From NCBI RefSeq assembly GCF_030812855.1, contig NZ_JAUSTK010000021.1, positions 24,492-88,491 of the forward strand: a DNA stretch of 64,000 bases, written 5' to 3'. Below are positions 18,455 through 27,559 of the stretch, one piece after another (the stretch's first letter is position 1; each line of letters opens with the position of its first letter). The notes under the pieces are model-generated. The model saw nothing but the letters and a program-made list of their open reading frames with translations, made no database searches and was not told the DNA's origin. The translations under genes were made by a program, and so were the position numbers. The DNA is from Paenibacillus wynnii. GTDB lineage: Bacteria; Bacillota; Bacilli; Paenibacillales; Paenibacillaceae.

Positions 18455-20281
18455 CTAATTTACTTTGCTCCAAACATTAGACGGTAGCAACGTGTTCGAA
18501 GGATTTCCATATTCTTCTCCTTTGATTATTAATTCCATTGGTACAGTGAAAGCTTCACCAACCAATAATGCTGAGCCCGTGGTTAGATATGAAATACGTT
18601 GTAATTGTGAGTCACTTATGTAAGGTATGCTTCGCCTCATTTGATCCAAGTCAACGTTACTTCTAATTCTATGCAAAATAAAATTGTTACATTGAGACAA
18701 TACAGTTTTCGATAGCTCACCTGGTCTTTGACTGGCCAAAATCATGAAAACACCGAATTTCCTACCTTCTTTTGCTATTTGTTCGAAGGCTTTTATGGAT
18801 TTTAATACATCACTCTCACCTTCGGTAATATATTTATGCGCCTCATCAAATATAAAATGGTATAGTGAATTAGCTCCAACCCTACTTTGTCGTTGTTCTT
18901 TTTGTTTGTTGTATATTATTTTTAATACATAGCTCGTAAAGAACAGTAGGTCTTTATCATCTAGACTTGACACTTTAAATAAGGTAAACCCTTTTTCAAA
19001 ATTGCATACTTCATAAAACTTGTTTATTTTTGTTTCGTTATTATCAAATAGTGATTTAGAATAAGAAGCGATCAAGTTGCTAATACGTGTCATCAAAGTT
19101 AAACAGTACGAACGGGCTTGGGTATTACCTTTGCTCTCTTCAAATAAAAAGGTAAGCTCCATGCCAAGCTCTAAGTTTCGCAAGTGAGTAACTCTACTAT
19201 TTGAATTTTCTATAAGCGAATAAATCAATTCTTTACAATTTTCATAATCATTATTTGACTGAGTACTAACATATTTTTTAATAGTTTCGATAAACACTTG
19301 TTCATTAGCACCAATAAAATTACCATATTGAGAATTATATTGTTTAAGTATGGATTTGATATCATGATCATTTATATCTTGTAATAAAGAAATTATCTTT
19401 GTTCTCTTCCCTACAACCTCTGTCTGAACATTATTATAGAGTTCTAACGCGCAGTAAGCCTTAATCCAGTTGCAAATTGATGATTCGTTGTTTTCGATTA
19501 AATTAGCTAAACGCAATCCGTTCATCAAAACAGGAAGTTGCACTGCATTTGCTGGCTGTACTAGATTGATCCAGTCCTCCGGAGACAGTGTGTCGAGGGG
19601 GATAGATATTTCCCTAAGCACATCAGCTATAGTCGTAAAATCGTTTGGAAGATTATCATATTCATCATGAACATCAAAAATAATAAAATTTGCAGAGTTG
19701 ATATTTAACTGAAATTCAGCGGTTGAATAAATGATCTCATTTAATAATTTTCGGACTGTAGTGGATTTTCCAGATCCAGTATTGCCTAAGATACACATGT
19801 GATTTGTCAGTAATTTATCTATTGAGAATTTAGGTGAAAAAAATTCGTGACTAGCCAATAAACCTAATGATAACGAAGGAACGTTATCTTCCACTTTAAA
19901 TATCAAGTTCATGTCTAGGGTGTTGGTTAAATATACCTCATTGCCAATCATCGGAAACTTTGACAAACCGAATCTAAAGCTATTTTCCTTAATTTCTCCT
20001 ATTGGTATAGCCTCAAAGTATGCCTTGTTATGAAATTTTGATTCATCTTCTAAGCTATCAAAAGGTTTTTCTATCTCCGCTAAATTAATTATTTGATAGA
20101 TGAATTTCTGATATAAGGATTTATATATAGTAACAAATGAGTTAATTCCCTCGCAAATATATAAATCTCCTAGATAATTATAATTAATTTTATTAGTATC
20201 AGATACCTCTATTACTATTTTATTTGTAAATACTTTACTAATAACTCCAATGCTATTCTGAGTCTGCACTGTTGATCCCAT
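18455..20281 (-). CDS. herA: HerA-type ATPase of a SIR2-HerA defence system
   Basis: 608 residues. There is a beta-barrel N-terminal region (HAS-barrel type), Walker A GNTGSGKST (166-174), then FIIFDVHDEYD and the Walker B FIFDEAHKYIT. The segment ILASQRPGELSKTVLSQCNN is typical of FtsK/HerA hexameric motors (DUF87). Its start overlaps the SIR2 gene by 29 bases, so the pair is co-translated. In characterised systems, SIR2 and HerA form a large complex that depletes NAD+ or attacks nucleic acid on phage infection. Residues and order match that architecture; activity here is inferred. No truncation is seen. Confidence 0.9.
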   Translation of the reverse strand: MGSTVQTQNSIGVISKVFTNKIVIEVSDTNKINYNYLGDLYICEGINSFVTIYKSLYQKFIYQIINLAEIEKPFDSLEDESKFHNKAYFEAIPIGEIKENSFRFGLSKFPMIGNEVYLTNTLDMNLIFKVEDNVPSLSLGLLASHEFFSPKFSIDKLLTNHMCILGNTGSGKSTTVRKLLNEIIYSTAEFQLNINSANFIIFDVHDEYDNLPNDFTTIADVLREISIPLDTLSPEDWINLVQPANAVQLPVLMNGLRLANLIENNESSICNWIKAYCALELYNNVQTEVVGKRTKIISLLQDINDHDIKSILKQYNSQYGNFIGANEQVFIETIKKYVSTQSNNDYENCKELIYSLIENSNSRVTHLRNLELGMELTFLFEESKGNTQARSYCLTLMTRISNLIASYSKSLFDNNETKINKFYEVCNFEKGFTLFKVSSLDDKDLLFFTSYVLKIIYNKQKEQRQSRVGANSLYHFIFDEAHKYITEGESDVLKSIKAFEQIAKEGRKFGVFMILASQRPGELSKTVLSQCNNFILHRIRSNVDLDQMRRSIPYISDSQLQRISYLTTGSALLVGEAFTVPMELIIKGEEYGNPSNTLLPSNVWSKVN

Positions 20282-21428
20282 CCTCTAGCAACTGGATTAT
20301 ATTATTAAAGTAGTGCCCATCATTTTCTGAATCAAAATTTCCGCCAATAAAATGCAAATTGCTCGTTTCCTTATGTTTATTAATGAATAATTGAGCATTT
20401 TGTTCAAATTTATTACCGAATACAATTAAATTAAAATCATCCTGTTGTAGAGATTGAGAAATCAATTGATTAATATGCTCATCAGGGAATCCATACCCAA
20501 TTACTATAAGTGTAGAATTCCTTTTTTGCATATTATTAGTAAATTCCCTGAATAGTTCAGAATAAGGACTCTGTTGGGATTCAAGGTGTTTATGTACTGT
20601 TGGATATATCAGTATCTCTTGAGAAAAGTCCGTATTAACATTTTTGCTTTGTTTTATAGTTTGATCATGTTCATCATATTTCCAGTCAATAGACCCGTGA
20701 ATTTTATATAATTTTACAAATCGTCTAACAGCACTCCATTTTTCCTTGTATCTATTTTCTTCATCAACGAGTCTAAGCCGGAACACTGATGGTTCAAATC
20801 TTCTTGAGACAAATCCTTTAAACCCATTTGTGTAATGTATACCTATCTTTTCAAGTGCCACTTCAGAAAATAAATCATAATTTGTAGTAAATATATTTAT
20901 AGGAGAAACTTGTTTATTAAAATCACGATAACTAAAAACACTTCTATAAAATCTCAGATATAATTCTAAAGTTGCAAGAGTATCAGCATCGCCCTTTAAC
21001 AATTGATCATCTTGTTTTACGTTATAGTTCAAGTTTATAGTTTTCAATATAAATTTTTTAGTAATATTGAAAGCCTCTTCAATTTTATTATATTGGTAGC
21101 TATCAGGTTCAAGAAAGTTTAAACCATGATTTAAATGATTTAAAAATCCTTCAATATCTTTGTTTTCCTCTTTGTATTTTCCGAGTATATCATTTAAGTC
21201 AGGCTGACTCCTTTTCAAAGCCATAAATGTGTTCCCCATCAATGGAATGGCTGGTAATGAGCATCCAGATCCTAGCAAAAAGTGTAAATTATCTGATTTA
21301 CTACAAACTTGTTTCAATACATTAGAAATGTCTTTTTTTTGATTTTTAAAATCATTTCCTTCATTTATATCGATACCGTTTCTTAAATGATATAAAGAAG
21401 GTTTGATAGTGGGAAGAATGGTTGTCAT
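20253..21428 (-). CDS. SIR2-family NAD+-consuming effector
   Basis: 391 residues with a SIR2-like domain: LLGSGCSLPAIP near 51-62 (NAD-binding glycine loop), IFTTNYDLFSEVA with the conserved Asn, and YKIHGSIDW with the conserved His. Near the end are a Rossmann-like TLIVIGYGFPDEHINQLI and LIVFGNK. This is the defence-associated SIR2 subgroup, distinct from deacetylase sirtuins since no Zn-CxxC module is present. AAAAGGTG lies 8 bases before the ATG. It is the first gene of the pair with HerA and is preceded by recombinase genes on the same strand, which suggests carriage as cargo. Confidence 0.9.
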   Translation of the reverse strand: MTTILPTIKPSLYHLRNGIDINEGNDFKNQKKDISNVLKQVCSKSDNLHFLLGSGCSLPAIPLMGNTFMALKRSQPDLNDILGKYKEENKDIEGFLNHLNHGLNFLEPDSYQYNKIEEAFNITKKFILKTINLNYNVKQDDQLLKGDADTLATLELYLRFYRSVFSYRDFNKQVSPINIFTTNYDLFSEVALEKIGIHYTNGFKGFVSRRFEPSVFRLRLVDEENRYKEKWSAVRRFVKLYKIHGSIDWKYDEHDQTIKQSKNVNTDFSQEILIYPTVHKHLESQQSPYSELFREFTNNMQKRNSTLIVIGYGFPDEHINQLISQSLQQDDFNLIVFGNKFEQNAQLFINKHKETSNLHFIGGNFDSENDGHYFNNIIQLLEDGINSADSE

Positions 21429-21511
21429 TTATATTCACCTTTTTTATAGTTTCTTTTATTTATTGTTCGACATTCCTCCTAATATTTCCTTTTATTTTTA
21501 TATTATTTCAT

Positions 21512-21988
21512 TTATTCAACAAAATTTTCAAACTGTGAGACAATCCATTTCTTATTATTTTCAGCAATATATTCTTCAGCGTTAATCAATAATTCAATAA
21601 GGTGTCTCTTTTCGTATTTCATGTATTTTTGCCTAAGAGCATTTTTATCTCTATTCAATTTTATATCTTTGTAATTTTTATTTATTTCAGTGAAATCAAG
21701 CGAGGTGAAATTACGTCTTTTTGTTATACTTTTTTTCACAACAAACTTATTGTAGTAATTATATAACTCCTGATTGGTACGTATTGAATTTGGGTGAATT
21801 CCATTATTATTATTGTCAAAAAGCTTTGATTTCTCAGCAATTTTTCTATAGGATATATTAATGTTTTCTTTAATTAACTGATCTATAGCTTTTTTTCCTA
21901 ATTCAAATGTGCGCTGAGACTTATTTTTATAAGTCTCAGTAAGCCATGGCTTCTCAACTTTCCTTCTTGAATTGTACTTTTGGTGCAT
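21512..21988 (-). CDS. TnpC/DUF6262-like accessory protein of a Tn554-type element
   Basis: About 158 residues from the ATG at 21988, which has AAGGATGAGG upstream. The core ELGKKAIDQLIKENINISYR, then KIAEKSKL and NQELYNYY, resembles the TnpC group: a helix-turn-helix followed by a coiled region. In Tn554, TnpC assists the two tyrosine recombinases. It overlaps the end of the recombinase gene, as expected for a tnpB-tnpC pair. The match is by motif only. Confidence 0.6.
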   Translation of the reverse strand: MHQKYNSRRKVEKPWLTETYKNKSQRTFELGKKAIDQLIKENINISYRKIAEKSKLFDNNNNGIHPNSIRTNQELYNYYNKFVVKKSITKRRNFTSLDFTEINKNYKDIKLNRDKNALRQKYMKYEKRHLIELLINAEEYIAENNKKWIVSQFENFVE

Positions 21989-23789
21989 AAGCCTCATCCT
22001 TTTTATATTGTTCGATTCCTTCAATCTCCTTTAATTCAATCTTTGCTCTTTTCATAGCTATTTTCATTTTTTTTGCTTCTATTTCTAAACCCTGTTTGTT
22101 AAAGCGAATTTCGCTTTCATAAGCCCATTGGTAGTAATCTTCAATTTCCTTTTTAAATTCAGGTTGTGGTGCTTTAGCAACACATCCCATACAAGCCATT
22201 TTTGTTGGACAAACTGAATCAATAGTACAAACTCCTCCAATAACTTTAGACACTGTACCTACTTTTTCCTTGTAATCGTTATAAGTGTCAAGTATTTCTG
22301 AAGGACTTCTGATTAGTCCCTGCTGAATATCGATATAAGATACCCAATTTTCTTGAAGGATGTCGATTGTATTAGTTATTTGTGATTGTGTAGGGGCCGA
22401 ATAATATGAAGTTACGTTTATATCTTTTTGATGAAGTAATTGCTTAATTAAGTCTAGTGGAAGTTTCTCAGTCTGGGCCATATGAGTTGCAAACGCATGT
22501 CTTAACAAATGGGTTTTGAGAATGACTTGTTTTCCTTCCTCCGTTTGTATTATTAAACCGTGTGTCAGAAAACGAATTACAGAGTTTAGAGTAAAATGAT
22601 TAATATGCTGTCTTTCATATTGAAAAATATATTTACGTTCATCCTCCATTATATGGGCACGTGAATTAACACTGTACTTGACAGTAGGTAGACTATCTTC
22701 AGCATAATGAACTTTTAATTCCTTAATTATAGATGCCATCGCCATATATATACTCTCAGGCATGTAGTAATTTTCTTCAACATCTCTTCCTTTTGGAATT
22801 AATCTAAATATATAGTTTTTCTTTGATGGTTTAAGGCTCTTATCTTCAGTAATCACACAACACTGTTTATCATAGCTTATTTGAAGTATTTCATTCATTC
22901 GTGCACCAGAAAAAGATTGAATATCAATAGCAAATGTAGCAAACATACATGCAATGTATATAGGCTCAATATTAATAAGAAGTCGTGAATCTGATGAATC
23001 TAAATCATTTTGGGTTCTTGTAATTGTAAACCCTTGAGTTAAAACTCCTTTATTTCTGGATTGAAAAGGATGGATATTCTCTTTAATATCATGACCCCAT
23101 TCCTCCAAGAACTTACTCCCTTCATGTTTCCTTAGTTCAGAGGCTCCATGTGACCACGCCCCCAACAGTCTTTTTCTTAATAAATCAAAAAACCAAAGCC
23201 CTTCCCCTGGTGATCCATCGGATAAGTTTTCTGATTTAATGAATACTAAATAATACTCGCCGGCGAGGTTTTTATTTAGTTCAAAATAGAGTTTTTCATT
23301 CAAATAATCAGACTCCTCATAATCAAAAGAAAAAGGCAGAGGTATTTTTTCATTTTTCGTTTTCTCTATTATATTATTTGTTAATTCTCGCAGTCTCCTA
23401 ATTTGATTCCATCTAAAATGACATTGAGATCTAATTGAAGGTAACAATGGAGTGACAGCAGAGGTTTCATCTTTTCGTTTTTTTTGAGCCATAGTGTTGG
23501 CTTCGTTTCTTACTGAATAATCTCGATTATCAAAAGGGAATTCTGTTAAATAGAACTGACGGTATATATCTTTTTTTTCTATGGGAATTCTATTCATAAC
23601 CCACTTAGAGACATTAAAGTTAAAGGATTTGTAGTGAGCTATAAACATTTGCCTTTGACGGGAAGAATGGTTAGGAAGGAAATCACCAGACAAATAACTG
23701 TGTATATGATGATATTGTAACTGATCAAAACTTTTTAAATTGAACTCATTAAAAATATCATTAAATCTAGCATTAAGAGAAGCTAGCAT
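21954..23789 (-). CDS. Large tyrosine recombinase (Tn554 TnpB-like), 5' truncated by an IS
   Basis: At least 611 residues. The catalytic set is visible: Arg in SGARMNEIL, the box LLRHAFATHMAQT, then LLHQKDINVTSYYSAPT with the Tyr nucleophile. A Cys-rich tail follows (CTIDSVCPTKMACMGC), probably zinc-binding, as in Tn554-type TnpB proteins. The reading frame stays open upstream of the ATG at 23789, reading PKPWVNQISLAVLCATDRN, up to the IS256 boundary near 23869. The true start has therefore been cut off, and the ATG given is only the first available one. The protein may be inactive. It belongs to the element carrying SIR2-HerA; a partner recombinase expected upstream is missing. Confidence 0.8.
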   Translation of the reverse strand: MLASLNARFNDIFNEFNLKSFDQLQYHHIHSYLSGDFLPNHSSRQRQMFIAHYKSFNFNVSKWVMNRIPIEKKDIYRQFYLTEFPFDNRDYSVRNEANTMAQKKRKDETSAVTPLLPSIRSQCHFRWNQIRRLRELTNNIIEKTKNEKIPLPFSFDYEESDYLNEKLYFELNKNLAGEYYLVFIKSENLSDGSPGEGLWFFDLLRKRLLGAWSHGASELRKHEGSKFLEEWGHDIKENIHPFQSRNKGVLTQGFTITRTQNDLDSSDSRLLINIEPIYIACMFATFAIDIQSFSGARMNEILQISYDKQCCVITEDKSLKPSKKNYIFRLIPKGRDVEENYYMPESIYMAMASIIKELKVHYAEDSLPTVKYSVNSRAHIMEDERKYIFQYERQHINHFTLNSVIRFLTHGLIIQTEEGKQVILKTHLLRHAFATHMAQTEKLPLDLIKQLLHQKDINVTSYYSAPTQSQITNTIDILQENWVSYIDIQQGLIRSPSEILDTYNDYKEKVGTVSKVIGGVCTIDSVCPTKMACMGCVAKAPQPEFKKEIEDYYQWAYESEIRFNKQGLEIEAKKMKIAMKRAKIELKEIEGIEQYKKDEAYAPKVQFKKES

Positions 23790-23869
23790 GTTATTAATTG
23801 ATGTTGGTGCTAAGTTTCTGTCGGTGGCACAAAGAACAGCTAAAGAAATTTGATTTACCCAAGGTTTGG

Positions 23870-25225
23870 GTCTGTCAATAATTTTGTGTAAACTCTTTTA
23901 AGCACAGATTCCCCCGAGGGGGAAGTCGCGAATCTAACGTAAGTGTTGCCCGACCCGATCGGGGAAAAAGACCGATAGCTGGAGCAGCATTTGTCCCCAG
24001 TTTTGGACACGGCCTGTCCATTTGCGAGTGACATCCACGGTGGCGAGATACAGCATTTTAAGCAAGGCCTCATCCGTGGGGAAAATACTTTTTCCCTTTG
24101 TCACTTTACGAAGCTGGCGGTGGTAACTCTCGATCATATTTGTGGTGTAGATGAGTTTACGGATCTCAGGCGGGTACTTGAAAAAGGTAGCGAGCTCGTC
24201 CCAATTTGTTCGCCAAGAACGAATAATAAGTGGATACTTCGCTCCCCAAACTTCCTCGAAACGGTCGAGTTCAAGTAAGGCGCCTTCCTCGGTAGCTGCC
24301 TTGTAAATAGGCTTTAAGTCAGCAGTCACTTTCTTAATGTCCTTGTACGAGACGTACCGTGTGGAGCTGCGGATTTGGTGAATAATACACTTCTGGATTT
24401 CAGTTTGGGGATAGCAGGCTGCAATCGCTTGGGAAAATCCAGATAGGTTATCCACGCAGATAATGAGAATGTCCTGAACCCCGCGATTCTTAAGTTCATT
24501 CAGCACACTCAGCCAGAACTTGGAGGACTCATTCTCACCAATCCACATGCCCAGCACGTCTTTGTTTCCGTCCAGATCAATGCCAATGACCATGTAGGCA
24601 GCCTTGTTGATAATGGCCCCGTCCTGCTTGACTTTGAAGTGGATCGCATCCAAATAGACGACCGCATAGACCCCTTGCAGCGGCCGGTTCTGCCATTCTT
24701 TAATGAGAGGCACAATCTTATTCGTGACATTGGAAATAAGCGTAGGAGAGACTTCAATGCCATACATCTGCCCTAGATGATCCTGAATTTCTCTTGTACT
24801 GACGCCTTTGGCATACAGGGCTATGATCTGCTCTTCGATGCCCGTTACATTGGATTGGTGCTTCTTGATGACCAGAGGCTCAAACTCACCCAGCCGATCC
24901 CTAGGGATGGCAATCTCCTGTTCGCCGTACTCACTGACTACCGTTTTGCGGCTCTTTCCGTTGCGACTGTTTGGTGTAAGTTTCGCCTTCACCTCATGCT
25001 TGCCATAGCCCAAATGAGTATCCATTTCGGCTTCCAGCATCTCCTGAATCGTTTCGGCAAACAGTTCCTTTAAGGCATTCTGAGCGTCTTGTGCAGAGAC
25101 TAAATTATTCTCTTTAATAAATTCTCGCAACTGCTGTTTTGTCCAAAGTCCCATGTGTTCTCCCCAACCTTTCTCTCACTTCCATTTTAATGGGTTTGAG
25201 AGTTTACACAATATATTTTACAGAC
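23870..25225 (-). mobile_element. IS256-family insertion sequence
   Basis: About 1.36 kb. The terminal inverted repeats share GTCTGT, then TTGTGTAAACTC, at 23870-23896 and 25200-25225 (inverted). It encodes one intact transposase. The bases flanking the two ends do not form the 8-9 bp direct repeat that this family makes, so the flanks probably come from different events: deletion or recombination between copies. The left end truncates the tyrosine recombinase. Confidence 0.85.
23934..25154 (-). CDS. IS256-family (Mutator-type) transposase
   Basis: 406 residues, full length. DDE residues lie in VVYLDAIHFKVKQDG, ICVDNLSGFSQAI and TTNMIESYHRQLRKVTKG. The Mutator signature KCIIHQIRSSTRYVSYKD is also present. 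The N-terminal DNA-binding part starts with MGLWTKQQLREFIKENN. The start codon follows GGGGAGAACAC. It catalyses copy-out transposition of its own element and looks active. Confidence 0.95.
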   Translation of the reverse strand: MGLWTKQQLREFIKENNLVSAQDAQNALKELFAETIQEMLEAEMDTHLGYGKHEVKAKLTPNSRNGKSRKTVVSEYGEQEIAIPRDRLGEFEPLVIKKHQSNVTGIEEQIIALYAKGVSTREIQDHLGQMYGIEVSPTLISNVTNKIVPLIKEWQNRPLQGVYAVVYLDAIHFKVKQDGAIINKAAYMVIGIDLDGNKDVLGMWIGENESSKFWLSVLNELKNRGVQDILIICVDNLSGFSQAIAACYPQTEIQKCIIHQIRSSTRYVSYKDIKKVTADLKPIYKAATEEGALLELDRFEEVWGAKYPLIIRSWRTNWDELATFFKYPPEIRKLIYTTNMIESYHRQLRKVTKGKSIFPTDEALLKMLYLATVDVTRKWTGRVQNWGQMLLQLSVFFPDRVGQHLR

Positions 25226-25256
25226 TCAAATATTAATGAAAAGAGGTAATCAAACA

Positions 25257-25649
25257 ATGAAAAATATTATACTAAAAAAAAGGAGTATGAAAACAATTCT
25301 ACTTTTACTTTTCCTATTAATTCTGACGTCATTTTTCTTTTTCAATACAATGATAAAAACTGCCTTTCAAGAAGGAAATCCTGTAAACATAACATCATCT
25401 ATTTTGAAATTGAACTTTAGTGACAATGAATTAGTTGAAATATCAGGGATATCCATAGGAAGTAAATATATTTCTAAATTCAAAGATGGAAGTACTCCAA
25501 TCATTAATTTCATGAAAAAAAATGGTGAATGGGAGTTTAAAGAACAAGTGGGTTCAGGATATGTATTTGAATATAATAAAAAAACAATCACAGTAGAAAG
25601 CAATATGTATTCTAAAAAATATATTGTTTGGAATGTTCCGCAATTATAA
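25257..25649 (+). CDS. Small exported protein, unknown
   Basis: About 130 residues with a Lys-rich start and one strong N-terminal hydrophobic segment (TILLLLFLLILTSFFFF), followed by a beta-rich domain. The ATG at 25257 has AGAGGT upstream. It begins only 31 bases outside the right end of the IS256 element, so its natural promoter may have been replaced. Family not recognised. Confidence 0.55.
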   Translation: MKNIILKKRSMKTILLLLFLLILTSFFFFNTMIKTAFQEGNPVNITSSILKLNFSDNELVEISGISIGSKYISKFKDGSTPIINFMKKNGEWEFKEQVGSGYVFEYNKKTITVESNMYSKKYIVWNVPQL

Positions 25650-25733
25650 ATAACGGATTGTAATATGTAGTGCGACAGATAAAAAACGGCTCATCCCTGA
25701 TTACGGTAGATTGTGGTAAAGAGTAATCTTTCA

Positions 25734-25785
25734 TGACACAAACTTGCATACATAAATGATACAAAGTTACCTACATTGTTATAAA
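25734..25785 (+). repeat. Insertion-sequence end with two tandem repeats (copy D)
   Basis: TGACACAAACTTGCATACAT followed 23 bases later by TGATACAAAGTTACCTACAT. It matches copy C at 16256 in the opposite orientation, including the inner flank ACATTGTT. No transposase follows. Confidence 0.6.
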
Positions 25786-26041
25786 TTACATCCAAACGGA
25801 ACGTATCGTCTTCCTTCTTACCGTTAATAAGGTTGTTATTCATGGTAGGAAGAAAGACGTTCAACTTGATATTTTATAAATGCCGTTACCGTTCTAATCC
25901 AACTTAACAATCAGAAGTATTCAATTTGAATAACTACCTTGGATTTTAATTACGTAATACATTATATTTTTTAATATGATTTTTTTTATCATTGTACGCT
26001 CTCCTTAATTTGTGTAAAAATCACAATTAAGTGCTTTATTA

Positions 26042-27211
26042 TTATAAAAGTCCGAGATTAATTATGATTTCTCTAAGTCTCGTTTCCCATAGTTTGGGAC
26101 TTGATATAGGACCTAACATTGTTCTAGCTAAAACTCTTATTTCTTCAAGCTCAGATTTGTTTTTGAACTGCTTGTTTTTTTTATAATAATCATAAAGCTC
26201 ATTAGCCTCAGAAACAGTTATACATTCTTCCCTTAGTTTGAGAACAAGCTCATTGATACTTGTGTTATCTAAGATGATTTGAGAGTGAACATGGTGTGTT
26301 GATCCGACATGATAATTTGATTGCTTATGGGCTATATGTTTCTCGGACTCTATGAGCTTTTTGTTTAATTCCTCTTTCATTTTTATCTCTTCAGCTAAAG
26401 CTTCTTCTGACTTGTATTTCCCAAATGCAGTTGTAATCTCCGCTTCCATTTTTGTTCGTTCTTCTACTTCGAATATTCCATCCCACTTTAATTGTTGTTT
26501 TGATAAAGAAAGCGAAGAAGCTTGTTCTAACGAGATTTCCTCCCTGTAAATCTGTAACCCCCACTGTTCATTCAACCTCACCAGTCTTTGAATTAATGCT
26601 TGTCCAGCCAAAGGGTCGACATAGAGTATACTTTCTACAGAAAAACTATAATTTTGTTTAGAATCTTTTTTTAGATGGAATAGATATTTTAAAATAAACT
26701 CTTCTCCTACTTGAGAAATAATATTTGCTAGAAACACTTCCCATAATTGATCTTGCTCTCCTTGCATAAACATTTGATTCTCTGCAGGATATAGAGAGAT
26801 ACCCTTAAATGTTGGGTGCTCTGAAGAAAGCCAAGATTTATCAATAAAAAAGAATGATTTAAATCCTTCTTGCATATAAATTTCTTTTCTTCGTTTAATG
26901 AAATTATTGTATGCCTCAGTTTGCTTTTTTCCTGTTATGTAATCTACAACCCAAATGTCCCCGTTAGGAAAGTAAAGTAATATATCCGGTACAATTTTTA
27001 TTGTTTTCCGATAACTATACCCTTCCTGCACATTAATTCCGTGTATTTTGAGCTGTCCTTCCAAATATGCTCTAATCATTGTTTTTCCTAGTCTATGTGA
27101 TTGTTCGTTCTCTTCCCCTTTAATTTGCTTGGTATAATGACTATAGTTCTCTGAGCTCGGACAACCTTCACCTATGTGTTTGAAATGGAATTTATCTTTT
27201 CGTAAAACCAT
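26042..27211 (-). CDS. CoiA-like competence/nuclease-type protein lacking a start codon
   Basis: 389 residues from the first ATG. FHFKHIG, then EQSHRLGKTMIRAYLEGQL, IKIVPDILLYFPNGDIWVVD and YNNFIKRRKEIYMQEGF follow the CoiA layout (zinc ribbon, HFxH box, PD-(D/E)xK-like nuclease core). The frame is open upstream to 27343 and there encodes VFTCICCKQPVSM, the expected zinc ribbon, so the protein begins earlier than 27211. No ATG, GTG or TTG exists in that extension. A GTG with a good GAGAGGAG site at about 27276 is one frame off, which suggests a frameshift close to the start. The C-terminus is coiled and of unknown role. CoiA promotes DNA uptake or recombination in competent cells. Confidence 0.5.
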   Translation of the reverse strand: MVLRKDKFHFKHIGEGCPSSENYSHYTKQIKGEENEQSHRLGKTMIRAYLEGQLKIHGINVQEGYSYRKTIKIVPDILLYFPNGDIWVVDYITGKKQTEAYNNFIKRRKEIYMQEGFKSFFFIDKSWLSSEHPTFKGISLYPAENQMFMQGEQDQLWEVFLANIISQVGEEFILKYLFHLKKDSKQNYSFSVESILYVDPLAGQALIQRLVRLNEQWGLQIYREEISLEQASSLSLSKQQLKWDGIFEVEERTKMEAEITTAFGKYKSEEALAEEIKMKEELNKKLIESEKHIAHKQSNYHVGSTHHVHSQIILDNTSINELVLKLREECITVSEANELYDYYKKNKQFKNKSELEEIRVLARTMLGPISSPKLWETRLREIIINLGLL

Positions 27212-27559
27212 ACTGACCGGTTGTTTGCAGCAAATGCACGTAAAAACCTTTTTATCTGAGTGGACACGATATCTCCTCTCTAAGGATTTAACGATTTCAT
27301 TATAACTAAGTGTTTCTTGTTCAAGTGAATATAGAATTCTATGTTATTTGTGAGTAGTATTATAATTCTCCAATTATTCAAGGGAAAGAGCTGCTCAGAT
27401 GAGTGGATTGTTGGTTAAAACATCAGTTAAAATTGATAATTTAATTGAACGTATGACATCTATTTTCTCCGACATTTTGAATATCACGGATCTCTTGTTT
27501 ATTTTTACATAAGTAAATGCTAATATGACTATATATCGATTAATCAAGGAGGATCTGAA

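Noticed and set aside
20253..21428. Sirtuin-type protein deacetylase
   Set aside because: The zinc-binding CxxC module of sirtuin deacetylases is absent and the gene is coupled to herA, which fits the defence NADase group.
25680..26040. CRISPR-like repeats near 25734
   Set aside because: Only two imperfect copies with no spacers of regular length and no cas genes; they match insertion-sequence ends elsewhere in the window.
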